Assembly (NCBI GenBank): GCA_003446975.1
Contig: DMAP01000013.1
Coordinates: forward strand, 1 to 10,426
Direction of reading: 5' to 3'
From: Clostridiales bacterium
Lineage (GTDB): Bacteria; Bacillota; Clostridia; Tissierellales; Dethiosulfatibacteraceae
DNA: 10,426 bases
Part shown: piece by piece, positions 1-7,673 of the stretch
Numbering within the stretch: position 1 is the stretch's first letter
Layout: each line of letters begins with the position of its first letter
Notes under the pieces: generated by a model
What the model was told of the DNA's origin: nothing
Databases searched by the model: none
Seen by the model: the letters and a program-made list of their open reading frames with translations, nothing else
Position numbers and translations under genes: made by a program

Positions 1-605
1 GAATATTGGACACACCTAGATCTGGAGGATGGGACCTGAAGCGGTTTGTCAAAACTCACAGGGATCCTGATGGCATCAGAAGATATATCGATGGTTACAC
101 GCCTCTAGGAGTAGATAAGACTTTCATGCCAATATCAACATCAAATATCAAGGTTGAGGAAAGAGCACCGATTCTATACAAGGAAAAAATTGTTTTGGCT
201 ACCGTCGGTGCAGATGCTCACGTAGTTGGCATCAATCTGATCAAGGAAGCCATAGAGCAGGCAGGATATGAAGTTATTTTCTTGAGGGGAATGAATCTAC
301 CTGAAACCGTAGCGGAAATAGTGGCGGAAACAAAGGCAAAAGCCATTGATGTAAGCAACCTACTGGGAATGGGAGTCGAACTTTTTCCAAGGGTTGACAA
401 ACGATTGAAAGAGCTTGGCATTAGAGACGAGGTTGTTTTTGTAGCAGGCGGAAGAATAGCTGAAAAAGAAGAAGAACACGAAATGTTTGAAAAGAAGATG
501 GAAAAGGAAGGTACAGATTTCCTTGGTGTCGATGGATTTTTCGGACCGGGAACCAAAGCAGAAGATTTTGTGAAATGGCTCAATGAGAAGTTGGGCAACA
601 GTTAG
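1..605 (+). CDS. mgm: 2-methyleneglutarate mutase, C-terminal B12-binding part (5' truncated)
   Basis: Coenzyme B12-dependent carbon-skeleton mutase that converts 2-methyleneglutarate to 3-methylitaconate in nicotinate fermentation. The reading frame is already open at the window edge, so the start and the catalytic barrel domain lie upstream; about 200 C-terminal residues are present. What is visible is a complete cobalamin-binding Rossmann-like domain with the base-off/His-on signature: D-A-H-V-V-G (the cobalt-ligating His codon is at 219-221), then a V-S-N-L-L segment (SxL element) and an A-G-G-R turn (GG element). This signature is shared by methylmalonyl-CoA, glutamate and methyleneglutarate mutases, so the domain alone does not fix the substrate. 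The assignment rests on the neighbours: 3-methylitaconate isomerase follows immediately and dimethylmalate lyase lies two genes further on. The stop codon is part of the ribosome binding site of the next gene. Confidence 0.88.
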   Translation, partial: ILDTPRSGGWDLKRFVKTHRDPDGIRRYIDGYTPLGVDKTFMPISTSNIKVEERAPILYKEKIVLATVGADAHVVGINLIKEAIEQAGYEVIFLRGMNLPETVAEIVAETKAKAIDVSNLLGMGVELFPRVDKRLKELGIRDEVVFVAGGRIAEKEEEHEMFEKKMEKEGTDFLGVDGFFGPGTKAEDFVKWLNEKLGNS

Positions 606-615
606 GAGGTATGAG

Positions 616-1761
616 ATGAAACAAAACAAAACGCGAGTTGTAATCATGCGTGCTGGGACGAGCAAGGGAATTTTCATCCAGGAATCTGATTTGCCGCAAG
701 ATAATCAAGATAGAACAGACTTGATATTAAAAATCTTTGGAAGTCCTGATATTCGCCAGATAGACGGGTTAGGAGGCGCTGACCCCCTGACCAGCAAACT
801 GGCTATCATAGGACCATCAACAAGAGATGACGCAGATGTAGACTATACATTTGGGCAGGTATCATATGTAGCGCCGACTATTGATTATTCTGGCAACTGC
901 GGCAATATCTCATCCGGTGTTGGACCATATGCTGTAGATGAAGGCTTGGTTGAAGTAACAGAACCATATACAACTGTTAGAGTCCATAATACAAACACAG
1001 GCAAGATATTGGTTGAGAGGGTTAAGGTAGAAGACGGCATGGCAGTCGTTGAAGGCGATTATGTTATAGCAGGCGTTCCTGGAAGCGGAGAAAAAATTGA
1101 GATTGATTTTTCAGGCACAGCCGGGTCCAAAACAGGAAAGCTTTTGCCGACAGGCAATCCAATCGACAAGATGATGGTGAGTGAGATTGGTGAGATAGAG
1201 TACTCCCTAGTCGATGCGGCCAATCCAATGGTTTTTGTCAGAGCAAGAGACTTGGGGCTGACAGGTATCGAAACACCAAGCCTGATTGATAAAGATTCTA
1301 GGATTCTTAAGATCCTCGAAGAAATTAGAGGTAATGCCGCAGTCATAATCGGTGCAGCAAAAAATCTGGCTGATGCCTTAGAAAACTCTCCCGCGTTCCC
1401 AATGGTAGCTTTTGTGGCAGAATCTCAAACCTATAATGATTTCACTACCGGCGATACAATTTCTGAGGGAGATGTTGACTTTGTCTCAAGGCTTATGTTT
1501 ATGCAAGTTGTCCATAAGACCTATGCCGGCACTGGAACAATTTGTACCGGCGCCGCGGCAAAAATCAAGGGAACTGTTGTCAATGAAGTCATGGAGGCAA
1601 AAAATAGAGGCAAGAACCTGACAATCAATATTGGCCATCCTGCAGGTGTTATAGAAATAGACGTGGCCGCGCACGAAGAAAACGGACAATGGGTTTTAGA
1701 TAAAGCAGCCATCAACAGAACTGCAAGAAGAATCATGGACGGTTATTGTTACACCTCTTGA
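616..1761 (+). CDS. mii: 3-methylitaconate delta-isomerase (PrpF family)
   Basis: Cofactor-independent allylic isomerase converting (R)-3-methylitaconate, the product of Mgm, to 2,3-dimethylmaleate. The protein has 381 residues, close to usual for the PrpF/diaminopimelate-epimerase fold family. The N-terminus has the family's M-R-A-G-T-S-K-G segment (residues 11-18). Lys61 in L-T-S-K-L and Cys95 in S-G-N-C-G-N occupy the places of the Lys62/Cys96 pair implicated in catalysis in the E. barkeri enzyme. A second conserved block, G-T-I-C-T-G-A-A, lies near residue 310. The start at 616 is chosen because AGGAGG at 604-609 sits 6 bases upstream. An in-frame ATG at 583 would run inside mgm and has no such site. 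The gene overlaps its leader with the mgm stop codon (TAGGAGG), suggesting coupled translation. PrpF aconitate isomerases are the main alternative, but the context favours Mii. Confidence 0.92.
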   Translation: MKQNKTRVVIMRAGTSKGIFIQESDLPQDNQDRTDLILKIFGSPDIRQIDGLGGADPLTSKLAIIGPSTRDDADVDYTFGQVSYVAPTIDYSGNCGNISSGVGPYAVDEGLVEVTEPYTTVRVHNTNTGKILVERVKVEDGMAVVEGDYVIAGVPGSGEKIEIDFSGTAGSKTGKLLPTGNPIDKMMVSEIGEIEYSLVDAANPMVFVRARDLGLTGIETPSLIDKDSRILKILEEIRGNAAVIIGAAKNLADALENSPAFPMVAFVAESQTYNDFTTGDTISEGDVDFVSRLMFMQVVHKTYAGTGTICTGAAAKIKGTVVNEVMEAKNRGKNLTINIGHPAGVIEIDVAAHEENGQWVLDKAAINRTARRIMDGYCYTS

Positions 1762-1771
1762 GGAGTAAAAG

Positions 1772-3214
1772 ATGAATATATTCGATTATCTCATAATTGA
1801 TATAGGCAGCACATACACCAAACAAAGACTGTTCAAGGACTATGATTTGATAGCATCCGTTCAGTCTCCAACCACTGTGAATCATGTATTGTATGGCATT
1901 AACGATGGACAAAGTGAGATTCGAGAGAAGCTTGGGATAGATCAGATAAGCGCACATCATGTGTTGTCCTCCAGCAGTGCCGCAGGAGGACTGAGAATGG
2001 TAGCCATAGGCTTCATGATGCGAGTGACGGCAAAGGCTGCCAAAGAGGTGGCCATGAACTCTGGATCGAAAATACTGGAGATTCTGTCTAATGAAAATCC
2101 CTCAGACTACAAGATACAAGTGCTTAGAGAGATCAATCCTGACATAATTCTTCTAGCGGGAGGAACCGATGGTGGAGATGAAGAATCCATTTTAAATAAT
2201 GCAAGTTTGATAGTGGAAAGCAATGTAAAAGCAACCGTGGTTCTAGCGGGCAATCTTTATGCACAGAGAAAAGTGGCAAATATATTAAGAGACGGTGGCG
2301 TTGCCTACATAAGGGTTCCGAACATCATGCCAACTATTCACGAGCTGCGTGTCAAAGAAGCTAGAGAAGAGATACACAAGGAGTTCATCAAACAGATTAT
2401 CAAGGCTCAGGGACTGAATGCCATTCAACAAGTCATCACAAATGACATAATCATACCAACACCGGGAGCAGTGCTAATGGCTGCGGAGTTATTGGGAAAA
2501 GGCACTTACAGAATCAGAGGGCTAGGGAGTCTGATAGTGGTTGACCTTGGTGGAGCAACGACAGACGTTCATTCAGTTGTCCCTGAATACGAAGAACTCG
2601 ATGCTGAGGAAAGAGGATTGGTCGTTACCAATGAAAAACAGGTTTCCTACAGAACCGTGGAAGGCAATATTGGTATGCGGGTTAGTGCTATGGGTGTCTT
2701 AGACGCAGTCGATCCGAGACTGATTCTGGAAAGAAGAGGACTGAACACATATGATGTTCTGGAGAGGTTTATGGCTTACTGTTCAATGCTGGAAGAACAA
2801 CATGAGCATCTGGCACAGAATGCGGAAGAAGAGATATTTGACGAGCTGATCGCACAAACGGCTATCGAAATAGCACTCAAGAGACATGCCGGAAGGATAG
2901 CGACAGAGGCGGATGCCATAAGAGGATATTTGCCGGGAATGCCTATGGGCAGAGATTTGAGAATGGTCAAGACTATCATTGGTGTGGGTGGGGTATTTGC
3001 CCATAACAAGATAGAAAAAAGCAAACAAATCATACAAAGGGCGTTGAAAGACGCAGGTGCGTTTTTACTGCCCAAAAATCCGCAGATTATTATAGATCAG
3101 TCTTACCTATTATTTGCAGCAGGGTGTATCAATGAAGTGGATGCGGACTATGCAATGGAAATCATGAAGAGACAATTTATTGATTCTGATAAAACAAACA
3201 AACAGGAGCTATGA
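1772..3214 (+). CDS. mgmL: MutL/GlmL-type ASKHA protein, probable mutase helper
   Basis: A 480-residue member of the MutL/GlmL family (PF13941), proteins encoded next to B12-dependent glutamate and methyleneglutarate mutases. They are thought to help reactivate or maintain the mutase, though this role is not firmly proven. The actin/Hsp70-like nucleotide-binding fold shows in order: a phosphate-1 loop I-D-I-G-S-T-Y-T-K (residues 9-17), a Ser-rich S-S-S-S-A-A-G-G-L-R stretch (66-75), L-A-G-G-T-D-G-G-D (128-136), P-T-P-G-A-V (229-234), a phosphate-2 loop V-D-L-G-G-A-T-T-D (257-265) and an adenosine-type motif G-V-G-G-V near 404-408. The gene starts 10 bases after mii; its GAGGAG site (1760-1765) includes part of the mii stop codon. 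It ends inside the ribosome-binding region of the next gene. The position between mii and dml, rather than directly beside mgm, still supports service to Mgm, the only B12 enzyme seen here. Confidence 0.9.
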   Translation: MNIFDYLIIDIGSTYTKQRLFKDYDLIASVQSPTTVNHVLYGINDGQSEIREKLGIDQISAHHVLSSSSAAGGLRMVAIGFMMRVTAKAAKEVAMNSGSKILEILSNENPSDYKIQVLREINPDIILLAGGTDGGDEESILNNASLIVESNVKATVVLAGNLYAQRKVANILRDGGVAYIRVPNIMPTIHELRVKEAREEIHKEFIKQIIKAQGLNAIQQVITNDIIIPTPGAVLMAAELLGKGTYRIRGLGSLIVVDLGGATTDVHSVVPEYEELDAEERGLVVTNEKQVSYRTVEGNIGMRVSAMGVLDAVDPRLILERRGLNTYDVLERFMAYCSMLEEQHEHLAQNAEEEIFDELIAQTAIEIALKRHAGRIATEADAIRGYLPGMPMGRDLRMVKTIIGVGGVFAHNKIEKSKQIIQRALKDAGAFLLPKNPQIIIDQSYLLFAAGCINEVDADYAMEIMKRQFIDSDKTNKQEL

Positions 3215-3216
3215 GA

Positions 3217-4080
3217 ATGAATTTAAGAAAAGAATTGAAGAGATTATTAGACAACAAGGAAATATTGGTAGCACCCGGAGCCCACGATGTGCTGACAGCC
3301 AAAGTTATTGAAAGAGCTGGCTTCAAAGCAGTCTATATGACAGGATATGGACAAGCGGCCAGTTCATTGGGGAAGCCCGATGTAGGTCTACTTACTCTGA
3401 CTGAAATGCATGACAGGGCATCCAAATTTGTCAGCGCGGTTAATATACCGGTTATAGCTGATGCGGATACTGGATTTGGGAATGCGCTAGGTGTTATGCG
3501 AACTGTTGAGTTATATGAAAGGGCAGGCGTAGCCGCTATTCAACTGGAGGATCAGGTAGCGCCTAAAAGGTGTGGACACATGCTTGGAAGAGAAGTCGTG
3601 CCAATGGCAGAAATGGTAGGAAAGATTGAAGCGGCTAAGGCAGCAAGAGTGGATGAGGATTTCCTGATTATTGCTAGAACAGATGCTAGGACAAATCATG
3701 GATTCGATGAGGCTTTGAAAAGATGCAAGGCTTATGTGGCTGCAGGTGCGGATATTATCTTCCTTGAATCATTGGAATCCGTTGAAGAGATGAAAATCAT
3801 GAATGATGAAATCACAGTACCCACCTTGGCCAACATGGTTGAGGGCGGCAGAACACCATTATGCAATTGTAAAGAACTGGAAGAGTTGGGGTACAGTCTT
3901 GTCATCTGGCCTACAGCGTCGACCTATGTCACTGCTTATATGATGACTGAGCTAATGAGAGAGTTAAAAACAACTGGAACGACAGCAGGGTTTTTGGATA
4001 AGATGATAGATTTCGAAGACTTCAACACACTGATTGGGCTTGATGATTACAATGAAATGGGCAAAAAATTTATTCGATGA
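3217..4080 (+). CDS. dml: 2,3-dimethylmalate lyase (isocitrate lyase/PEP mutase superfamily)
   Basis: Last enzyme of nicotinate fermentation: Mg-dependent retro-aldol cleavage of (2R,3S)-2,3-dimethylmalate to pyruvate and propionate. The 287 residues form one (beta/alpha)8 barrel. Visible active-site elements are the metal-binding D-A-D-T-G-F-G-N (82-89), Q-L-E-D-Q (109-113), the lyase signature K-R-C-G-H with the catalytic Cys119, and A-R-T-D-A-R (153-158). K-R-C-G-H shows a C-C lyase rather than a phosphonopyruvate-type enzyme. It is also the motif of 2-methylisocitrate lyase PrpB, so substrate choice is inferred from mii and the rest of the cluster. The start is set at 3217 because AGGAG at 3204-3208 is 8 bases away. 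An in-frame ATG at 3211 would overlap the mgmL stop (ATGA) but leave only 2 bases to that site. Either way the gene is coupled to mgmL. Confidence 0.88.
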   Translation: MNLRKELKRLLDNKEILVAPGAHDVLTAKVIERAGFKAVYMTGYGQAASSLGKPDVGLLTLTEMHDRASKFVSAVNIPVIADADTGFGNALGVMRTVELYERAGVAAIQLEDQVAPKRCGHMLGREVVPMAEMVGKIEAAKAARVDEDFLIIARTDARTNHGFDEALKRCKAYVAAGADIIFLESLESVEEMKIMNDEITVPTLANMVEGGRTPLCNCKELEELGYSLVIWPTASTYVTAYMMTELMRELKTTGTTAGFLDKMIDFEDFNTLIGLDDYNEMGKKFIR

Positions 4081-4132
4081 CAAATATTCGAGTAAATGAT
4101 GAAATAAAAATTTTTATTCACAGGAGGTTATT
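4081..4132. other. Short AT-rich gap with a perfect 16-bp palindrome before ena
   Basis: This 52-base spacer is the only real gap between mgm and the end of the leading gene group. It holds a perfect palindrome of alternating A and T tracts at 4103-4118 (AATAAAAA/TTTTTATT), which becomes 10+10 if one A is bulged. TATTCGA is repeated at 4071-4077 and 4085-4091, straddling the dml stop codon. The ena ribosome binding site AGGAGG lies at 4122-4127. I see no convincing -35/-10 or -24/-12 promoter. The palindrome is too weak in G and C for a standard terminator and probably leaves the genes co-transcribed. Confidence 0.5.
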
Positions 4133-5299
4133 ATGTCAGTTTTAGCAATTAGGAACATTGGTATATTGGTATCGGGAGATATCCATAACCCGAAATTGGA
4201 TGCCGACACCATAATTGTAAAAGATGGATTGATTGAAGCGATTGGTCATGCTGATCTATTGGGAAAATATACATTGGACGAAGTAATTGATGCCAACGGA
4301 ACCACTCTCATACCTGGAATAGTAGACACACACGTTCATCCCGTAATCGGAGACTTCACCCCTAGACAGAACATGATGGATTTCATGGAAAGCTCGGTAC
4401 ATGGTGGCATCACAACATTTATATCTGCAGGTGAACCACATACGCCCGGAAGACCGAAGGATCCGGTAGGAACAAAGGCATTAGCTATACTTGGGAAAAA
4501 AAGTTCAGAGAATTTCCGACCAGGTGGCGCTAAGCTTCACGGCGGCTCATTGATACTGGAAAAAGGCCTAACAGAAAAGGATTTTGTTGAGTTAGGCCAA
4601 GCTGGCGTTGACATTGTTGGCGAGGTTGGCTTAGGTAGCATCAAGAATCCAGTGGATGCGGCACCTATGGTCAGATGGGCAAAAGAGAATGGCATGACTG
4701 TCATGATGCACACTGGTGGGACCAGCATTCCAGGAAGCAGTACCATTACCGCAAAAGATGTGATGGATACCAATCCGGATGTGGTCTCTCATATCAATGG
4801 TGGTCCGACAGCCATACCTCTTTCTGAAGTCGATAAGCTCATCGACGAGACTGATTTAAGTCTGGAAGTCGTCCAATGTGGCAATTTCAAGGTTATGAAA
4901 TATGTAGCAGAGAAGCTTTCATCTAAAGGACAATTGAATAGAATGCTGATGGGTACAGACGCACCATCAGGTACCGGTGTGATACCATTGAGTCAGTTAA
5001 GAACCATGTCATATCTCGCATCATGTTGCGAGGGTGTATCTGCAGCAGAGGCTATTTGTATCGGAACCGGAAACAATGCGAGAAAATTCAAGTTAAACAG
5101 GGGCTTGATTGAAATAGGCAAAGAAGCTGATTTTGTTATTATGGATGCGCCTCTTGGATCAGATGGTGATGATGCGTTGGCTGCACTGGAAGTAGGAGAT
5201 CTTCCCGGTATAGCTTTTGTCATGGTTGATGGCAAAGTTATTGTCAAAACCAGCAGAAATACTCCACCAGCAACCAGAAAACCAAGCTTTGAAAAATAG
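4133..5299 (+). CDS. ena: Enamidase (1,4,5,6-tetrahydro-6-oxonicotinate hydrolase)
   Basis: Bifunctional amidohydrolase-superfamily enzyme that opens the reduced pyridine ring: 1,4,5,6-tetrahydro-6-oxonicotinate is hydrolysed to (S)-2-formylglutarate and ammonia. The E. barkeri enzyme uses a binuclear Fe-Zn centre. The 388-residue protein shows a complete set of candidate metal ligands: His67 and His69 in V-D-T-H-V-H-P, a bridging Glu164 in V-G-E-V-G, His193 in M-M-H-T-G-G, His220 in V-S-H-I-N, and Asp276 in M-G-T-D-A-P. The bridging residue is Glu rather than the carboxylated Lys of hydantoinases. The N-terminal 60 residues and the C-terminal 60 or so form the small beta-sandwich typical of this superfamily. 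AGGAGG at 4122-4127, 5 bases before the ATG, fixes the start. It is followed at 15 bases by hnr, whose product makes its substrate. Confidence 0.93.
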   Translation: MSVLAIRNIGILVSGDIHNPKLDADTIIVKDGLIEAIGHADLLGKYTLDEVIDANGTTLIPGIVDTHVHPVIGDFTPRQNMMDFMESSVHGGITTFISAGEPHTPGRPKDPVGTKALAILGKKSSENFRPGGAKLHGGSLILEKGLTEKDFVELGQAGVDIVGEVGLGSIKNPVDAAPMVRWAKENGMTVMMHTGGTSIPGSSTITAKDVMDTNPDVVSHINGGPTAIPLSEVDKLIDETDLSLEVVQCGNFKVMKYVAEKLSSKGQLNRMLMGTDAPSGTGVIPLSQLRTMSYLASCCEGVSAAEAICIGTGNNARKFKLNRGLIEIGKEADFVIMDAPLGSDGDDALAALEVGDLPGIAFVMVDGKVIVKTSRNTPPATRKPSFEK

Positions 5300-5314
5300 A
5301 TAAAGAGGTAAAAT

Positions 5315-6823
5315 ATGATAATTATAGATAAGGAAAAATGCAAAGCCTGCAAATTATGTGAAAAGAATTGTCCAGTCGATGCGATTCATGTGATCGATAA
5401 ATTGGCGAAAACCAATGAGGCCTGTGTCAGCTGCGGTATATGTTTCAGGGTATGTCCTTTTGATGCCATTGTGAAAGTAAGTGATGCCGCCGATGGTCCA
5501 CTATGTACTCATTGTCCCGTCAGATGCGCTATTCCTGAAGGTATGACCGGCGCTTGCAAACGATACACCAATGTCGATGGAATCATAACGAGAAACAGAA
5601 AACTGGTTGTCGATGCAATCACAAATGAACCAGGAACCAGAAAACTTCCGTACAAACCATTGATCACTGCTGTTGGCAGTGGGACCAATTATCCCTGTTG
5701 CAGACCGGCGCCTTTCATCGTACAGGAAAAGATTGAAAATCTTGATGTAATAACCGTTGTAACGGAAGCGCCTCTTAGCTACAGCGGTGTTAAAGTGAAG
5801 ATTGATACCAATCTGCATATTGGAGAAGAAGGTGCCAAGGTTAAGAGAGACGGCAAACATGTCGGCATGATCACCACTGAAGAGTATGGATCGAAAATGT
5901 TAACACTGGGTGGTGCAAATCTTCTAAGTCATGGCAATGACGGGTTTATTGTTGCAAGGACAATTGTTGATCTTGCCAATGGCAGAAGAGTGGTTTTGAA
6001 AGTGGACAAAGGCAGCACCATGGAATTGCAGCAAGGTTATCCGCCAATTATTGACGGACAAGAAGAAAAGTTGATGAGAGTGGGCTGTGGCAGTGCCACT
6101 ATTGGTATGTTTGCCGCTAAGCTAAGTACAGTCGTGGATGAAGCGATTATACTTGACTACCATATTATCGGCTTATTGTCCGAACATCTTGCCGGGAAAG
6201 AGGTTGGAATGACCTATAGCGGTGTCGTTCCATATGGAACGAAATCAACTGTGGGTAGATACTTTGGCGCCCAGGGACATGGCTGGGGAGGAACGGAAAT
6301 TATCAATCCAATCGATGCCATTGTGTCAGTTGACATGAACTTGGCGAAAGAAGGAATGAGAATTCTTGTTACCGAGACCACAGGTCAAAAAGCAGCCTTA
6401 TTTACTGTTAAGAAGGATGGGAAGGTTGAAGAAATAGACCTGACTGATGATATCATGGAGGCTGTCAATCTAATTAAGAGTACTTGTGAAATTTCTAAAG
6501 TGTCAGTTGTTTACACAGGTGGAACTGGTGGCAGCGCAAGAGCAGGTGTGACCAATTTTCCGAGGAAGCTGACAGATGCTGTCCATAGAGAAGAAGTAAA
6601 CATGACTATAGGTGGAGCACCAGTCTTTTTGTTGCCTGGAGGCGGTATCAACTTCATGGTCGATGTGGCAAAAATGGTGCCTGACTCAACAACTTGGGTC
6701 CCAACACCAGCTACCGTAGCACCCATAGAATACACAATGACCAAAAAGACCTATGAGGAATTGGGTGGACACATGGCGTCCATAAGAAGCAAGGAAGAGA
6801 TACTTAAAGAATTAGGATTGTAA
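5315..6823 (+). CDS. hnr: 6-hydroxynicotinate reductase, Fe-S flavoprotein
   Basis: Reduces 6-hydroxynicotinate to 1,4,5,6-tetrahydro-6-oxonicotinate, probably with reduced ferredoxin as donor. The E. barkeri enzyme was reported to hold a covalently bound flavin, one [2Fe-2S] and two [4Fe-4S] clusters. The 502-residue protein begins with a 2[4Fe-4S] ferredoxin domain: Cys 9, 12, 15, 19 and Cys 37, 40, 43, 47, each CxxCxxCxxxCP. A further group, Cys 64, 67, 71 and 81, follows directly and is a candidate for the [2Fe-2S] site. The remaining 400 residues (about 100-500) are Gly-rich with conserved-looking blocks such as G-C-G-S-A-T-I-G (257-264) and Y-T-G-G-T-G-G-S (400-407), but I cannot assign a named fold. 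Other Cys are 128, 129, 258 and 391. The ribosome site is a weaker AGAGG at 5304-5308, 6 bases before the ATG. Confidence 0.92.
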   Translation: MIIIDKEKCKACKLCEKNCPVDAIHVIDKLAKTNEACVSCGICFRVCPFDAIVKVSDAADGPLCTHCPVRCAIPEGMTGACKRYTNVDGIITRNRKLVVDAITNEPGTRKLPYKPLITAVGSGTNYPCCRPAPFIVQEKIENLDVITVVTEAPLSYSGVKVKIDTNLHIGEEGAKVKRDGKHVGMITTEEYGSKMLTLGGANLLSHGNDGFIVARTIVDLANGRRVVLKVDKGSTMELQQGYPPIIDGQEEKLMRVGCGSATIGMFAAKLSTVVDEAIILDYHIIGLLSEHLAGKEVGMTYSGVVPYGTKSTVGRYFGAQGHGWGGTEIINPIDAIVSVDMNLAKEGMRILVTETTGQKAALFTVKKDGKVEEIDLTDDIMEAVNLIKSTCEISKVSVVYTGGTGGSARAGVTNFPRKLTDAVHREEVNMTIGGAPVFLLPGGGINFMVDVAKMVPDSTTWVPTPATVAPIEYTMTKKTYEELGGHMASIRSKEEILKELGL

Positions 6824-6824
6824 A

Positions 6825-7664
6825 ATGATAGAGATTATGAATGATCAGCGGGTTTTTCTGAATCATGGACCGATTCAAATGGTTCTTGACATATCTTCAA
6901 AGGGTTTGAAAGAATCAAAAATCGCTATTGATGTGGCCAACAGGGTTATGGAGCAATTTGAAAAAATGCTGGTGTATATCAATGAAGCAAAGTCAAAAAA
7001 CATTGAATCAGAAATCCCCGATCATTATCCTGAAGTGCTAAAAAAAATGATGCATGCTGTCAGATTGGTAGGGGACATATCTTACACACCCTTGGCTGCT
7101 GTAGCTGGGTCTTTTTCTGAGTTTGCCCTGGAGAGAGCCATAGAGCAAGGTGCTGGAAGAGTAATCATAAACAATGGTGGCGACATAGCCCTAAGGGATA
7201 TAGAAGGCAACCAAATATTGGTTGGCATACCGTTGACAAATGATCCTTCGGGAAAACGAATAGAAATTGCTATAACAGACAGTATGGGCATAAGAGGGAT
7301 CTGCACCAGCGGGTTTGGTGGAAGGAGCTTTACCAAAGGAGTAGCGGACAAGGCTGTTGCTTTGGGATATTCGGCATCTGTAGCGGATGTTTGCGCTACC
7401 TTTATTGGAAATGAAACAAATGTGGATGATAGGTCTATAGTCAGGGCATTAGCTGACGAAATTGATTCCGGAACAGACTTAACAGGTCAATTGATAACCC
7501 TGAGTGTGAACGGATTAAGTAGAGAAAGCAAACTAAGAGCTTTGTTAAATGGCTATTATGCAATGGAAAAATTATACAATAAAAATATTATAATAGGTGG
7601 CGTGGTTATGGTCGGTGAGGATGTCATGACGATTCCTGACCACATAGCGGTCATTAAAAACTAG
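6825..7664 (+). CDS. UPF0280 family protein (ApbE-like), candidate flavin transferase for Hnr
   Basis: A 279-residue protein of the UPF0280/COG2122 family, distant relatives of the FMN transferase ApbE. What can be seen matches the ApbE layout: A-G-S-F-S-E-F-A (94-101); the core I-N-N-G-G-D-I-A (115-122), equivalent to the N-x-G-G-D of ApbE; G-I-C-T-S-G (158-163), equivalent to the S-T-S-G turn; and S-V-A-D-V-C-A-T (185-192), equivalent to the A-D-A-L-A-T metal-binding end. There is no signal peptide or lipobox, so it should be cytoplasmic, unlike classical ApbE. It begins one base after the hnr stop codon, with AGGA at 6814-6817, so the two are probably translated together. The family has no settled function that I know of. 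Because E. barkeri Hnr has a covalent flavin, I infer that this protein could attach it; that is a hypothesis. An in-frame ATG at 6837 is a less likely start. Confidence 0.85.
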   Translation: MIEIMNDQRVFLNHGPIQMVLDISSKGLKESKIAIDVANRVMEQFEKMLVYINEAKSKNIESEIPDHYPEVLKKMMHAVRLVGDISYTPLAAVAGSFSEFALERAIEQGAGRVIINNGGDIALRDIEGNQILVGIPLTNDPSGKRIEIAITDSMGIRGICTSGFGGRSFTKGVADKAVALGYSASVADVCATFIGNETNVDDRSIVRALADEIDSGTDLTGQLITLSVNGLSRESKLRALLNGYYAMEKLYNKNIIIGGVVMVGEDVMTIPDHIAVIKN

Positions 7665-7673
7665 GAGGATAAA

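Noticed and set aside
218..598. Long minus-strand open frames inside mgm, mii, mgmL, ena, hnr and elsewhere
   Set aside because: They lie opposite well-supported conserved genes, have no recognisable motifs and compositions typical of antisense shadows.
583..615. Upstream ATG at 583 as the mii start
   Set aside because: It would add 11 residues coded inside the end of mgm and has no ribosome site. The ATG at 616 has AGGAGG 6 bases upstream and gives the expected family N-terminus.
3211..3216. ATG at 3211 as the dml start
   Set aside because: Only 2 bases separate it from AGGAG, too close for efficient initiation. ATG 3217, two codons on, has an 8-base spacing. It remains possible.
3217..4080. 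2-methylisocitrate lyase (prpB) of a methylcitrate cycle
   Set aside because: The K-R-C-G-H motif fits equally well, but no prpC or prpD is present and the neighbours are nicotinate fermentation genes that need dimethylmalate lyase.
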